A stretch of DNA of 38,306 nt from JBDSKH01 sp050245915. Lineage in GTDB: Bacteria; Actinomycetota; Actinomycetes; Actinomycetales; Microbacteriaceae. The notes under the pieces are model-generated. The model was not told the origin of the DNA. It ran no database searches and saw only the letters and a program-made list of their open reading frames with translations. Positions 24,207 to 32,815 of this stretch are shown piece after piece; the first letter of the stretch is position 1, and each line of letters begins with the position of its first letter. The position numbers and the translations under genes were made by a program. The DNA is taken from positions 1 to 38,306 of the forward strand of contig JBFWWZ010000027.1 of assembly GCA_050245915.1 (NCBI GenBank). The letters are read 5' to 3'.

Positions 24207-24241
24207 ACTTTCCCCAGATTTTCCACCGCACGGAGGCCGGC

Positions 24242-25402
24242 GTGACATCGAATCAGAACTACCTCGCGGTGATCAAAGTCGTCGGCATCGGCGGCGGCGG
24301 GGTCAACGCGGTGAACCGCATGATCGAGCTCGGCTTGCGCGGGGTGGAGTTCATCGCGATCAACACCGACGCGCAGGCGCTGCTGATGAGCGACGCCGAC
24401 GTCAAACTCGACGTCGGCCGCGAACTGACCCGCGGCCTGGGAGCCGGCGCAGATCCGGAGGTCGGACGTCGCGCCGCAGAAGACCACGCCGAGGAGATCG
24501 AAGAGGCCCTCGCGGGCGCCGACATGGTCTTCGTCACCGCCGGCGAGGGCGGCGGCACCGGCACGGGGGGCGCCCCCGTCGTCGCCCGGATCGCCAAGTC
24601 GATCGGCGCGCTCACCATCGGCGTCGTCACCAAGCCGTTCGGATTCGAAGGCAAGCGCCGCTCCGCACAGGCCGAGATCGGGGTCGCCGCGCTGAAGAGC
24701 GAGGTCGACACCCTCATCGTCGTCCCCAACGACCGGCTGCTCGAGATCAGCGACCGCGGCATCAGCATGCTCGAGGCGTTCGCCACCGCCGACCAGGTGC
24801 TGCTCGCCGGCGTCCAGGGCATCACCGACCTCATCACCACCCCCGGACTCATCAACCTCGACTTCGCCGACGTGAAATCCGTCATGCAGGGTGCCGGCTC
24901 CGCACTGATGGGCATCGGCGCCAGCCGGGGCGCGGACCGGGCGATCAAGGCCGCCGAGCTCGCCGTCGCATCCCCGCTCCTCGAGGCGAGCATCGACGGT
25001 GCGCACGGTGTGCTGCTGTCGGTGCAGGGCGGCTCGAACCTCGGCATCTTCGAGATCAACGACGCCGCGCGCCTCGTGCAGGAGGCGGTGCATCCCGAGG
25101 CGAACATCATCTTCGGCGCCGTCATCGACGACACCCTCGGCGACGAGGTGCGCGTCACCGTCATCGCGGCGGGCTTCGACGGCGGCGAGCCGACCATGCG
25201 CCCCTCGCGCGAGCGCCGCAGCAACTTCGTGGAGGCTCAGGTACCGGTCGGCGTCGGTGCCGAGGTCGCCGGGTCCGAGGGATCCGGGGGAGCGGCGGGC
25301 TGGTCCGCCGAGCCCGACCTGCCGATGACGCAGCCGATCGCGCCCCTCGACCGCGAATTCGACGACGACGACGACCTCGACGTCCCCGACTTCCTGAAGT
25401 AG
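24242..25402 (+). CDS. ftsZ: Cell division GTPase FtsZ
   Basis: A 386-residue tubulin homologue that polymerises into the Z-ring. GTP-binding GGGTGTGG is at residues 103-110, the T7 synergy loop NLDFADV at 204-210, and KPFGFEGKRR between them. A variable linker (about 320-370) ends in an acidic run and the conserved C-terminal peptide DLDVPDFLK, which binds partners such as SepF and FtsW in actinobacteria. GTG 24242 has GGAGG (24232-24236). The 187 bases upstream hold the ftsQ-end repeats and an inverted repeat. The TAG stop overlaps the next start by one base. Confidence 0.98.
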   Translation: MTSNQNYLAVIKVVGIGGGGVNAVNRMIELGLRGVEFIAINTDAQALLMSDADVKLDVGRELTRGLGAGADPEVGRRAAEDHAEEIEEALAGADMVFVTAGEGGGTGTGGAPVVARIAKSIGALTIGVVTKPFGFEGKRRSAQAEIGVAALKSEVDTLIVVPNDRLLEISDRGISMLEAFATADQVLLAGVQGITDLITTPGLINLDFADVKSVMQGAGSALMGIGASRGADRAIKAAELAVASPLLEASIDGAHGVLLSVQGGSNLGIFEINDAARLVQEAVHPEANIIFGAVIDDTLGDEVRVTVIAAGFDGGEPTMRPSRERRSNFVEAQVPVGVGAEVAGSEGSGGAAGWSAEPDLPMTQPIAPLDREFDDDDDLDVPDFLK

Positions 25403-26079
25403 TGCATCCCGAGCCGTCTCTCGCCGACCGGCTCGCGTCGGTCGACGCGGCGATCGCCGACGCGGCGCGTGGCGCCGGACGCGATCCGGGGGAGCTCACG
25501 CGCATCGTCGTCACCAAGTTCCACCCGGCGTCGCTGGTGCGCGAGCTGCACGCGCTCGGCGTGCGGGACGTGGGGGAGAACCGCCACCAGGAGGCCGCGG
25601 CCAAGGCCGCCGAGCTCGCCGACCTCGACCTCGCCTGGCACTTCGTCGGGCAGCTGCAGAGCAACAAGGCCAAGGCGGTGCGCCGCTACGCCGCCGCGGT
25701 GCACTCCGTCGACCGCGTCTCGCTCGTCGACGCCCTCGCCGGCGACTCCCCGCTCGACGTCTTCATCGAGCTCAACCTCACCGACGACCCCGCCCGCGGC
25801 GGGGTGGCCCCGGATGCCGCGGACGCCCTCGCAGAACGGGTTGCGGCGACCAAGGGGCTGGTCTTGCGCGGCGTGATGGCGGTCGCGCCCCTCGGTGCGG
25901 AGCCCCGGCCCGCGTTCGCCCGCGTCCGCGCGGTGTCCGACCGCATCCGGAGCATCGTGCCGCACGCGACCGCTATCTCGGCGGGCATGTCGGAGGACTT
26001 CGCCGACGCGATCGCGGAGGGTGCGACACACCTTCGCATCGGCACCGCAATCACGGGGAAACGTTCAACCACAGGTTAA
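25402..26079 (+). CDS. YggS-family pyridoxal phosphate homeostasis protein
   Basis: A 225-residue alanine-racemase-fold protein that binds PLP and helps balance B6 vitamers. The PLP lysine is in VVTKFHP, followed by GENRHQEAAAK, HFVGQLQSNKAK and the C-terminal MSEDFADAIAEGATHLRIGTAI. Length matches the family. GTG 25402 shares its G with the ftsZ TAG stop (TAGTG), and no Shine-Dalgarno is seen, so re-initiation after ftsZ is likely. The ftsZ-yggS-sepF order is standard in actinobacteria; any direct role in division is unproven. Confidence 0.94.
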   Translation: MHPEPSLADRLASVDAAIADAARGAGRDPGELTRIVVTKFHPASLVRELHALGVRDVGENRHQEAAAKAAELADLDLAWHFVGQLQSNKAKAVRRYAAAVHSVDRVSLVDALAGDSPLDVFIELNLTDDPARGGVAPDAADALAERVAATKGLVLRGVMAVAPLGAEPRPAFARVRAVSDRIRSIVPHATAISAGMSEDFADAIAEGATHLRIGTAITGKRSTTG

Positions 26080-26112
26080 TGTCCAAGGGAAGCATCGATC
26101 CCGGAGGACATG

Positions 26113-26586
26113 ATGGCGAATCCGCTGCGCAAGACCATGGTCTACCTCGGCCTGGCCGACGAGGAATGGGACGACGTCGTGCCGTCGGCGCCGGTCGCCC
26201 CCGTCTCGCGACAGGAGCGGCAGGAGCGGCACGAGCAGCCCAAACGCGCGGAGGTGACCCCGCTCCGGCGCCCCGCCGCCACCCGCCACGCCGCCCCGGC
26301 CGGGATGAACGAGATCCTCACGGTGCACCCGCGCCAGTACAAGGACGCGCAGATGATCGCGCAGACCTTCCGTGAGGGCGTCCCCGTGATCATGAACCTG
26401 TCCCAGATGACCCCGCCGGATGCCAAGCGCATCATCGACTTCGCCTGCGGGCTCACCGAGGGCCTGTACGGCCGCATCGAGCGGGTCACCACCCAGGTGT
26501 TCCTGCTCTCGCCCGAGCACGTCGCCGTCAGCGGCGAGCAGGGCGAGGTCGAGGCCGAGGTCGAGGCCGGCTTCTTCGGCCAGTAG
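26113..26586 (+). CDS. sepF: Cell division protein SepF
   Basis: A 157-residue protein that anchors FtsZ to the membrane in bacteria lacking FtsA. It opens with the amphipathic membrane-binding helix NPLRKTMVYLGLADEEW, then a Pro/Arg-rich linker and the SepF core (ILTVHPRQYKDAQMIAQTF, VIMNLSQMTPPDAKRIIDFACGL, IERVTTQVFLLSPEHV). GGAGG at 26103-26107 is 5 bases before ATG 26113 and only 2 bases before ATG 26110, so I prefer 26113. No ftsA is present in the cluster, consistent with this role. Confidence 0.96.
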   Translation: MANPLRKTMVYLGLADEEWDDVVPSAPVAPVSRQERQERHEQPKRAEVTPLRRPAATRHAAPAGMNEILTVHPRQYKDAQMIAQTFREGVPVIMNLSQMTPPDAKRIIDFACGLTEGLYGRIERVTTQVFLLSPEHVAVSGEQGEVEAEVEAGFFGQ

Positions 26587-26589
26587 CCG

Positions 26590-26880
26590 ATGGGTGTCAT
26601 CGCGACGATCCTCTTCGTCGCGCTGGCGGTGTTCGTCGTACTTCTCTGGGTGCGATTGATCCTGGACTGGGTGCGAGCGCTGCGACCGCGCTGGCGACCG
26701 CGAGGCGCGGTCCTGGTGCTGGCGGAGGCGTGCTTCACGATGACCGACCCCCCGATCCGGATGGTACGGCGGGTCGTGAAACCCATCGCGATCGGAGGCG
26801 CCCGGATCGACTTCGCGTGGAGCATCGTGCTGATCGTGACCCTCGTGCTGCTCTACCTTGTCGGCCCTTTGCGGGACTGA
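26590..26880 (+). CDS. YggT family membrane protein
   Basis: A 96-residue protein with two hydrophobic helices (about residues 3-26 and 76-93) separated by a basic, Pro-containing segment (TDPPIRMVRRVVKP), the usual YggT arrangement. It starts 3 bases after the sepF stop. YggT proteins are found beside sepF/divIVA in Gram-positives; a role in osmotic tolerance or division has been suggested for some members, but the molecular function is unknown. No clear Shine-Dalgarno, so coupling to sepF is likely. Confidence 0.9.
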   Translation: MGVIATILFVALAVFVVLLWVRLILDWVRALRPRWRPRGAVLVLAEACFTMTDPPIRMVRRVVKPIAIGGARIDFAWSIVLIVTLVLLYLVGPLRD

Positions 26881-26894
26881 CACCTCCGCGACGC

Positions 26895-26907
26895 TCAGGT
26901 AACCTGA
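26895..26907. promoter_or_regulatory. Palindrome TCAGGT-A-ACCTGA upstream of divIVA
   Basis: A perfect 13-bp palindrome 15 bases after the yggT stop, in the divIVA 5' region. Candidate operator; regulator unknown. Confidence 0.45.
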
Positions 26908-26912
26908 CGGTT

Positions 26913-26925
26913 CAGATGTAATCTG
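26913..26925. promoter_or_regulatory. Palindrome CAGAT-GTA-ATCTG upstream of divIVA
   Basis: A second perfect palindrome of 13 bp, 18 bp (start to start) from the first. It lies just upstream of TACCCT (26933-26938), a possible -10 for divIVA, so a bound protein would sit over the -35 region. Confidence 0.45.
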
Positions 26926-26932
26926 GGACTCT

Positions 26933-26938
26933 TACCCT
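26933..26938 (+). promoter_or_regulatory. Possible divIVA -10 TACCCT
   Basis: TACCCT lies about 68 bases before ATG 27006, implying a leader of about 60 bases that contains a GCCTG-GAGT-CAGGC hairpin (26948-26961). No strong -35 is visible. Confidence 0.35.
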
Positions 26939-27005
26939 GAAGGTGAGGCCTGGAGTCAGGCTCCAACCCCCGATACGCAGTACCGATCTACAACAGAGGT
27001 GAGTC

Positions 27006-27782
27006 ATGGCCTTGACGCCGGAAGACGTGGTCAACAAGCGCTTCAACCCGACCAAGTTCCGTGAGGGCTACGACCAGGACGAGGTCGACGACTTCCTCGA
27101 CGAGGTCGTCGTCGAGCTGCGCCGCCTCAACCAGGAGAACGAGGAGCTGCGTCAGCGTCTGATGGCCGCCGATGCGCGCATCAACGAGCTGCAGGCAGGC
27201 GGAGCGGTCGCCCCCGTCGCGGCCCCGGCCCCCATGCCCGTCGCCGCCCCGGAGCCGGCCTTCGCGCCCCAGGTCACCGGCGACCCGTCCGACCCGGCCA
27301 ACACCAACAACCTCCTCCAGCTCGCCCGTCGGCTCCACGAGGAGCACGTGCGCGAGGGCATGGAGAAGCGCGACGCGCTCATCGCCGAGGGTCACGCGGC
27401 CGCGGCGCGCGTCGTCTCCGAGGCTGAGCAGGCGCAGCGCGCGCAGCTCGGCGCCCTCGAGCAGGAGCGTGTCGCGCTGGAGCGCCAGATCGACGAACTG
27501 CGCACCTTCGAGCGCGAGTACCGCTCGAAGCTGAAGGGGTACATCGAGGGTCAGCTGCGTGAGCTGGAGAGCGCCAACGCCCTCGCCACCGGCACTCCGG
27601 CGCCGCAGGCCGTGACGGCCGGGCCGCCGCAGGAGCAGCAGTACGCGCAGCAGGTCGCCCCGGCGGCCGCGCCCGCGTACAACGGACCGCAGCCGAGCGA
27701 CTACTCCGCGTTCCCGCAGCCCGACGCCTCCGCGGCGCCGGCCGCCCCGGCACCGTACCCGGGCTTTGGCCAGGGCAACTGA
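27006..27782 (+). CDS. divIVA: Polar growth protein DivIVA (Wag31-type)
   Basis: A 258-residue coiled-coil scaffold that marks poles and septa and directs wall growth in actinobacteria. The N-terminal membrane-binding domain ALTPEDVVNKRFNPTKFREGYDQDEVDDFLDEV is followed by a first coiled coil, an Ala/Pro-rich linker (about 62-95), the main coiled coil (about 100-190) and an Ala/Gln/Pro-rich tail. ATG 27006 has AGAGGTGAG upstream. In M. tuberculosis Wag31 is phosphorylated by PknA; a kinase relationship with the PASTA kinase in this window is only a possibility. Confidence 0.97.
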   Translation: MALTPEDVVNKRFNPTKFREGYDQDEVDDFLDEVVVELRRLNQENEELRQRLMAADARINELQAGGAVAPVAAPAPMPVAAPEPAFAPQVTGDPSDPANTNNLLQLARRLHEEHVREGMEKRDALIAEGHAAAARVVSEAEQAQRAQLGALEQERVALERQIDELRTFEREYRSKLKGYIEGQLRELESANALATGTPAPQAVTAGPPQEQQYAQQVAPAAAPAYNGPQPSDYSAFPQPDASAAPAAPAPYPGFGQGN

Positions 27783-28362
27783 GTCGCCCGCGACCGATCG
27801 CGAGCATCCCGCGCGGCGCATCAACGCGCGTGCGCTGGCCCTGCTCGCCGTCATCGCGGCGGCCGTCTACGGCGTCGATCAGGGCGTCAAATACCTGATC
27901 ACCCAGAACCTCCAGGTCGACGAATCTGTCCCGGTACTCGGGGAGTTCCTGCGGCTGCACTACCGCCTCAACTCGGGGGCCGCGTTCTCACTCGCGACCG
28001 GCTTCACCTGGATCCTGTCGATCGTCGCGACAGGCGTCGTGGTGTTCATCGTGATCTTCGCACCGCGCATCCGATCGCTCGCGTGGGCGACCGTGTTCGG
28101 CCTGGTGCTCGGTGGCGCGATCGGCAACCTCAGCGACCGGCTGTTCCGGCCTCCGGGATTCGGAGTCGGGCACGTCGTCGACTTCATCCAGGTGACGGGC
28201 TTCCCCGCGGTCTTCAACGTCGCCGATTCGGCGATCGTCATCGGCATGGCGTTGTTCCTGCTGTTGTCCCTGCGCGGGGTGGCCCTCGACGGCACCCGGA
28301 CCCCCATGGTGAAGACCACTCCGCCGCCCGAGCCCGAGCACGGCACCGACGCGAAGGCCTGA
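27766..28362 (+). CDS. lspA: Lipoprotein signal peptidase LspA
   Basis: A 198-residue, four-helix membrane aspartyl protease (signal peptidase II) that cleaves prolipoprotein signal peptides. Signatures are DQGVKYLI (38-45), LNSGAAFSL, GGAIGNLSDR with catalytic D124, and FPAVFNVADS with catalytic D154. The only upstream in-frame start I find is TTG 27766, which overlaps divIVA by 17 bases; no ATG or GTG occurs before the first helix. The true start is therefore uncertain but must be close. Translational coupling to divIVA is likely. Confidence 0.94.
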   Translation: MARATESPATDREHPARRINARALALLAVIAAAVYGVDQGVKYLITQNLQVDESVPVLGEFLRLHYRLNSGAAFSLATGFTWILSIVATGVVVFIVIFAPRIRSLAWATVFGLVLGGAIGNLSDRLFRPPGFGVGHVVDFIQVTGFPAVFNVADSAIVIGMALFLLLSLRGVALDGTRTPMVKTTPPPEPEHGTDAKA

Positions 28363-28363
28363 C

Positions 28364-29284
28364 ATGGAGCGCCGCAGCCTGCCGGTGCCCGACGGCCTGG
28401 CGGGGGAGCGCGCGGACGCGGGGCTGGCGAAACTGCTGGGCTTCTCGCGCACGTTCGCCGCCGAGGTGATCGAGGCGGGTGGCGCGACCCTGGATGCCTC
28501 CCCGCTCGGCAAGTCCGACCGGCTGACCGCGGGCGGCTGGCTCGAGGTCGAGTGGGCCCCGAAGACCGCCCCGGCGATCGTCCCCTCCTTGGTACCCGGC
28601 TTCGAGATCGTCCACGACGATGACGACCTCGTCGTGATCGACAAGCCCGTCGGGGTGGCTGCGCACCCCGCGAGCGGCTGGGACGGCCCGACGGTGCTGG
28701 GCGCCCTGGCAGGCGCAGGATTCCGCATCTCGACGTCCGGCGCGGAGGAACGCGCCGGGATCGTCCATCGCCTCGACGTGGGGACCAGCGGGCTCATGGT
28801 GGTCGCGAAGAGCGAACGCGCGTACACCGAGCTCAAGCGCCAGTTCCACGACCGCGAGGTCGACAAGATCTACCACGCCGTCGTCCAGGGTCACCCCGAT
28901 CCGTTCTCGGGCACCATCGACGCGCCCATCGGCCGGCACCCCAGCTCGGCCTGGAAGTTCGCGGTCACCGCCGACGGCAAGCCGAGCGTCACCCACTACG
29001 ACACGCTCGAGGCGATGCGCAGCGCGACCCTGCTCGAGATCCGCCTGGAGACCGGGCGCACCCACCAGATCCGGGTGCACATGGCCGCACAACGCCACCC
29101 CTGCGTCGGCGACATCCTGTACGGGGCGGACCCGACGCTCGCGGCGCGGCTCGGCCTCACCCGGCAGTGGCTGCACGCGACGCGGCTGTCGTTCACGCAT
29201 CCGGGCACCGGGCAGCGGGTCGAATTCGAGACACGCTATCCCGAAGACCTGCAGCACGCTCTGGACGTCCTCCGAGCGGATTAG
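28364..29284 (+). CDS. RluA-family RNA pseudouridine synthase
   Basis: A 306-residue enzyme converting uridine to pseudouridine, most like RluD (23S rRNA). An N-terminal S4-like RNA-binding region (about 14-65) precedes the catalytic domain with HRLDVGTSGLMVVAK (135-149); D138 is the catalytic aspartate. RTHQIRVHMAAQRHPCVGD and the C-terminal LHATRLSFTHP are also typical. ATG 28364 is one base past the lspA stop, suggesting coupling. The target RNA cannot be fixed from sequence alone. The TAG stop starts the -10 hexamer of dnaE. Confidence 0.93.
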   Translation: MERRSLPVPDGLAGERADAGLAKLLGFSRTFAAEVIEAGGATLDASPLGKSDRLTAGGWLEVEWAPKTAPAIVPSLVPGFEIVHDDDDLVVIDKPVGVAAHPASGWDGPTVLGALAGAGFRISTSGAEERAGIVHRLDVGTSGLMVVAKSERAYTELKRQFHDREVDKIYHAVVQGHPDPFSGTIDAPIGRHPSSAWKFAVTADGKPSVTHYDTLEAMRSATLLEIRLETGRTHQIRVHMAAQRHPCVGDILYGADPTLAARLGLTRQWLHATRLSFTHPGTGQRVEFETRYPEDLQHALDVLRAD

Positions 29285-29287
29285 TCT
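29282..29287 (+). promoter_or_regulatory. Predicted -10 TAGTCT of dnaE, containing the upstream stop codon
   Basis: TAGTCT starts with the pseudouridine synthase TAG and ends 9 bases before ATG 29297. It abuts the alternative GTG 29288. Confidence 0.45.
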
Positions 29288-29296
29288 GTGGGGGAG

Positions 29297-32200
29297 ATGC
29301 CCTCCGATTCCTTCGTCCACCTGCATGTCCACTCCGAGTACTCGATGCTCGACGGCGCCGCGCGGGTCGGCGATCTGATCAAAGCGGTCGTCGAGCAGGG
29401 CATGCCGGCGGTCGCCGTCACCGATCACGGCAACAACTTCGGCGCATACGACTTCTGGAAGCAGGCGACCGAGGCCGGCGTCAAGCCGATCATCGGCACC
29501 GAGGCCTACGTCACCCCCGGTACGCATCGCAGCGACAAGACGCGGGTGCGGTGGGGCAACGGCGGCGAAGATGATGTGTCCGGGTCGGGCGCCTACACCC
29601 ACATGACCCTGCTGGCCGAGAACACGGCCGGGATGCACAACCTGTTCCGGCTGTCGTCGCTCGCCTCGATCGAGGGCTACTACTTCAAGCCGCGCATGGA
29701 CCGCGAGCTGCTCAGCGCCTACGGCTCCGGCATCATCGCGACCACCGGGTGCGCCAGTGGCGAGATCCAGACCCGGCTGCGGCTCGGCCAGTACGCCGAG
29801 GCGCGGCAGGCCGCATCCGACTACCGCGACATCTTCGGCAAGGACAACTTCTTCGCCGAGCTGATGGATCACGGCCTCGGGATCGAGAAGCGGGTCATGT
29901 CCGACCTGCTTCGCCTCGCGAAAGAGCTCGGGCTCCCGCTGCTGGCGACCAACGACCTGCACTACGTGCACGCGCAGGACGCCACGGCACAAGAGATGCT
30001 GCTCGCCATCCAGTCCGGCTCCACGCTCGCCGACCCGAACCGGTTCAAGTTCGACTCGAACGAGTTCTATCTGAAGACTCCCGCGCAGATGCGGCAGCTG
30101 TTCCGCGACTACCCGGAGGCGTGCGACAACACGTTGCTGATCGCCGAACGCTGCGAGGTCGAGTTCGACACCTCGGCGAACTACATGCCGCGCTTCCCGG
30201 TACCCGAGGGCGAGACCGAGGGCACCTGGTTCGTCAAAGAGGTCGAGCGGGGACTGCAGAGCAGATACCCCGGCGGCGTTCCCGACGAGGTGCGCAGACA
30301 GGCGGACTACGAGATCCAGGTCATCCTGCAGATGGGATTCCCGGGCTACTTCCTGGTCGTCGCCGACTTCATCCGCTGGTCGCGCGAGCACGGCATCCGG
30401 GTCGGCCCCGGCCGCGGCTCCGGCGCGGGTTCGATGGCCGCCTACGCGATGCGCATCACCGACCTCGACCCGCTCAAGCACGGCCTCATCTTCGAGCGGT
30501 TCCTCAACCCCGACCGCGTCTCGATGCCCGACTTCGATGTGGACTTCGACGAGCGCCGGCGCGGCGAGGTGATCAAGTACGTCACCGAGAAATACGGGGA
30601 GGAGCGCGTCGCGCAGATCGTCACCTACGGCACCATCAAGGCCAAGCAGGCGCTCAAAGACTCGACGCGGGTGCTCGGGATGCCGTTCTCGGTGGGCGAG
30701 AAGCTCACCAAGGCCTTCCCGCCTCCGGTGATGGGCAAGGACATGCCGCTCGGCGATGTCACGGATCCAGCCTCCGAGCGCTACAAGGAGGCCGGAGATC
30801 TGCGTCAGCTTCTGCAGAGCGACCCGGAGGCGGCGCAGGTCTTCGAGACGGCGCTCGGCATCGAGAACCTGAAGCGGCAGTGGGGCGTCCATGCGGCGGG
30901 CGTCATCATGTCGTCCGAGCCGATCGCCGACGTGATCCCCATCATGAAACGCGAGCAGGACGGCCAGATCGTCACCCAGTTCGACTTCCCGGCCGCCGAG
31001 GCGCTCGGGCTGGTCAAGATGGACTTCCTGGGCCTGCGCAACCTGACGATCATCGACGACGCCCTCGACAACATCGAGAGCAACCGGGGCTTCCGGCCGG
31101 TGCTCGAAGAGCTCGACTTCGACGACCGTGCCGCCTACGAGCTGCTGGCACGCGGGGACTCGCTCGGCGTGTTCCAGCTCGACGGCGGCCCGCTCCGCAG
31201 TCTCATGCGGCTGATGAAGCCCGACAACTTCGAAGACATCTCCGCGCTCATCGCGCTGTACCGCCCCGGTCCGATGGGCGCGAACTCCCACACCAACTAC
31301 GCGCTCCGCAAGAACGGCTCGCAGCCGATCACGCCGATCCACCCGGAGTTCACCGAGTCTCTCGCCGAGATCCTCGACACCACGTACGGCCTGATCATCT
31401 ATCAGGAGCAGGTGATGGCGATCGCGCAGAAGGTGGCGGGGTTCACGCTCGGCCAGGCCGACATCCTGCGCCGGGCGATGGGCAAGAAGAAGAAGAGCGA
31501 GCTCGACAAGCAGTACGAGGGCTTCGTCGCCGGAATGAAGGCGAACGGCTACTCCGATGTCGCCATCAAGACGCTGTGGGACATCCTGGTGCCGTTCTCC
31601 GACTACGCCTTCAACAAGGCGCATTCGGCCGCCTACGGCGTGCTGAGCTACTGGACGGCGTACCTCAAGGCGCACTACCCGGCGGAGTACATGGCTGCGC
31701 TGCTCACCAGCGTCGGGGATGCCCGTGACAAGCTCGCGCTGTACCTGAACGAGTGCCGGCGCATGGGCATCAAGGTGCTGGCGCCCGACGTGAACGAGTC
31801 GATCGGCTACTTCGCCGCCGTGGGCGACGACATCCGCTTCGGGCTGGGTGCTGTCCGCAATGTGGGCTTCGGGGTGGTGGAGCAGATCCGGGCCGCACGC
31901 GAAGAGAAGGGGCGCTTCACCTCGTTCCACGATTTCCTGCGCAAGGTGCCGCTGCAGGCCGCGAACAAGCGCACTGTCGAGTCGCTGATCAAGGCCGGTG
32001 CGTTCGACTCGCTGGGGGCCACCCGGCGCGCGCTCATCGAGATCCACGAGGGAGCCGTCGAGCGTGCCGTCAGCGACAAGCGCGCCGAGGCGAACGGTCA
32101 GGTCGGCTTCGACTTCGACAGCCTGTGGGACGAGCCGGAGCACGCGGTCGAGGCGATCCCCGAGCGACCCGAGTGGCCCAAGCGCGAGAAGCTCGCGGCG

Positions 32201-32809
32201 GAACGCGAGATGCTCGGGCTCTACGTCAGCGATCACCCGCTCGCCGGGCTCGAGGCGCAGCTCGCCCGCCACGCCAGCATCGGGATCGCGGAGCTGCTGA
32301 CGGGGGAGTCCGCCGCCGACGGCGAGACCGTCACCGTCGCGGGGCTGGTGACCAGCGTGCAGCATCGCACCGCCCGCAACTCGGGAAATCCCTACGGCAT
32401 GGTGCAGCTCGAGGACTTCGGCGGCGAGATCACCGTCATGTTCATGGGCAAGACCTACCAGGAGTTCGCGCCGGCACTCGTCGGCGACTCGATCGTCGTG
32501 GTCAAGGGCCGCGTGAGCATGCGCGACGACGGCATGAACCTGCACGCGGTGTCGATGTTCCAGCCGGACACGGGGACGAGCCTCGGGTCGGGTCCGCTGG
32601 TGATCTCGGTGGCCGAGAGCAGGGCGACGACCGAGGTGATCGGCGCCCTCAACGATGTGCTGATCCGGCACGCCGGCGACAACGAGGTGCGCCTGCGCCT
32701 GGTGCGCGGAGAGAACGCGCGTATGTTCGAGATCCCGTACCCGGTGGCGGTGACCGCCGACCTCTATGGCGAGCTGAAGAGCCTGCTCGGGCCCAACTGC
32801 CTGGTGTAG
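29297..32809 (+). CDS. dnaE: DNA polymerase III alpha subunit DnaE
   Basis: A 1170-residue replicative polymerase. The N-terminal PHP domain begins SFVHLHVHSEYSMLDGAAR; the C-family polymerase core has GPGRGSGAGSMAAYA and the catalytic MPDFDVDFDERRRGEVI (near residues 410-425), then GVHAAGVIMSS, FQLDGGPLRSLM and YQEQVMAIAQKVAGF. The C-terminus has a helix-hairpin-helix/beta-binding region and an OB fold (VTVAGLVTSVQHRTARNSGNPYGMV). Length is typical of DnaE1 and much longer than expected for a fragment. I chose ATG 29297 because TAGTCT lies 9 bases upstream; GTG 29288, three codons earlier, directly abuts that hexamer and is less likely. Confidence 0.97.
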   Translation: MPSDSFVHLHVHSEYSMLDGAARVGDLIKAVVEQGMPAVAVTDHGNNFGAYDFWKQATEAGVKPIIGTEAYVTPGTHRSDKTRVRWGNGGEDDVSGSGAYTHMTLLAENTAGMHNLFRLSSLASIEGYYFKPRMDRELLSAYGSGIIATTGCASGEIQTRLRLGQYAEARQAASDYRDIFGKDNFFAELMDHGLGIEKRVMSDLLRLAKELGLPLLATNDLHYVHAQDATAQEMLLAIQSGSTLADPNRFKFDSNEFYLKTPAQMRQLFRDYPEACDNTLLIAERCEVEFDTSANYMPRFPVPEGETEGTWFVKEVERGLQSRYPGGVPDEVRRQADYEIQVILQMGFPGYFLVVADFIRWSREHGIRVGPGRGSGAGSMAAYAMRITDLDPLKHGLIFERFLNPDRVSMPDFDVDFDERRRGEVIKYVTEKYGEERVAQIVTYGTIKAKQALKDSTRVLGMPFSVGEKLTKAFPPPVMGKDMPLGDVTDPASERYKEAGDLRQLLQSDPEAAQVFETALGIENLKRQWGVHAAGVIMSSEPIADVIPIMKREQDGQIVTQFDFPAAEALGLVKMDFLGLRNLTIIDDALDNIESNRGFRPVLEELDFDDRAAYELLARGDSLGVFQLDGGPLRSLMRLMKPDNFEDISALIALYRPGPMGANSHTNYALRKNGSQPITPIHPEFTESLAEILDTTYGLIIYQEQVMAIAQKVAGFTLGQADILRRAMGKKKKSELDKQYEGFVAGMKANGYSDVAIKTLWDILVPFSDYAFNKAHSAAYGVLSYWTAYLKAHYPAEYMAALLTSVGDARDKLALYLNECRRMGIKVLAPDVNESIGYFAAVGDDIRFGLGAVRNVGFGVVEQIRAAREEKGRFTSFHDFLRKVPLQAANKRTVESLIKAGAFDSLGATRRALIEIHEGAVERAVSDKRAEANGQVGFDFDSLWDEPEHAVEAIPERPEWPKREKLAAEREMLGLYVSDHPLAGLEAQLARHASIGIAELLTGESAADGETVTVAGLVTSVQHRTARNSGNPYGMVQLEDFGGEITVMFMGKTYQEFAPALVGDSIVVVKGRVSMRDDGMNLHAVSMFQPDTGTSLGSGPLVISVAESRATTEVIGALNDVLIRHAGDNEVRLRLVRGENARMFEIPYPVAVTADLYGELKSLLGPNCLV

Positions 32810-32815
32810 ATGCCG

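Noticed and set aside
24202..25401. Upstream extension of the yggS frame across ftsZ
   Set aside because: The extension is a shifted frame of ftsZ, rich in Arg; YggS homology begins right after GTG 25402.
28238..32671. 1477-codon open frame on the minus strand opposite rluA and dnaE
   Set aside because: It is the antisense shadow of dnaE in GC-rich DNA; its composition is Arg/Val/Asp/His-rich without recognisable motifs, and the plus-strand product is unambiguous.
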